Part shown: positions 14,602 through 14,652 of the stretch, in pieces
Layout of the letters: each line of letters starts with the position of its first letter
How positions within the stretch are numbered: position 1 is the first letter of the stretch
Origin: DATKZB01 sp035528235
GTDB lineage: Bacteria; Planctomycetota; Phycisphaerae; FEN-1346
Reading direction: 5' to 3'
Assembly (NCBI GenBank): GCA_035528235.1
Contig: DATKZB010000117.1
Coordinates: 1 to 14,652, forward strand
DNA length: 14,652 bases
Translations under genes and position numbers: made by a program
The notes under the pieces: generated by a model
What the model was told of the DNA's origin: nothing
The model's database searches: none
Seen by the model: only the letters and a program-made list of their open reading frames with translations

Positions 14602-14652
14602 ATGGGTAAGAACAAGCGGCTTACGGTGTCGGAGTTAAAGCGGGCGGTGGGA
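14602..14652 (+). CDS. Start of an unidentified gene, cut by the right edge
   Basis: Seen: 17 codons, MGKNKRLTVSELKRAVG, open to the window end, with an excellent ribosome-binding site. Basic and hydrophilic. Too short for assignment. By eye it resembles the RLTVAELKQLV stretch of eukaryotic splicing factor SF3B2 (DUF382 region), but over about a dozen residues this may be chance. Confidence 0.6.
   Translation, partial: MGKNKRLTVSELKRAVG

Overview
This is a very GC-rich, densely coding bacterial window that looks like a planctomycete, possibly from the anaerobic Phycisphaerae side. The basis is indirect: two different adjacent GroEL proteins, an orphan polytopic membrane protein with an acidic tail, a DUF89 / iron-sulfur flavoprotein / sulfatase-maturase-like radical SAM operon suggesting an anaerobe, and frequent GTG starts. 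No ribosomal RNA or other taxonomic marker is present, so the assignment is an inference.

Left part (1-1884, minus strand): an operon running DUF89 metal-dependent phosphatase, then an Isf-type iron-sulfur flavoprotein (start overlapping the DUF89 stop), then a radical SAM enzyme of the anaerobic sulfatase-maturase type cut by the left edge. Its likely -10 box sits inside a nested inverted repeat that shares a 188-bp divergent spacer with the next operon.

1999-3988 (plus strand): a recognisable sigma-70-type promoter, then a small FmdB-like zinc-ribbon protein, a HIT-family (Ap4A phosphorylase-like) enzyme and an HD-domain dNTP triphosphohydrolase whose start overlaps the HIT stop. A hairpin lies in the gap to the convergent gene.

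4098-5393 (minus): an unassigned membrane protein with its own TTGACA promoter.

5510-11888 (minus): a protein-quality-control cluster, in transcription order groEL (GGM tail), groES, a second groEL (acidic tail, no GGM), a strong hairpin terminator, dnaJ, grpE, an FmdB-like zinc ribbon and a YacG-like zinc protein. No dnaK and no hrcA are in the window and I see no CIRCE operator. A near-perfect sigma-54 (-24/-12) promoter lies about 120 bp upstream of the first groEL start, which is the most interesting regulatory signal here.

12274-14652 (plus): a PIN-PhoH ATPase/nuclease, a stand-alone Trbp111-type tRNA-binding protein, a GNAT acetyltransferase, and the first 17 codons of a further gene cut by the right edge. 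The 385-bp divergent region between groEL and phoH holds the sigma-54 promoter, a candidate phoH promoter and several inverted or repeated motifs.
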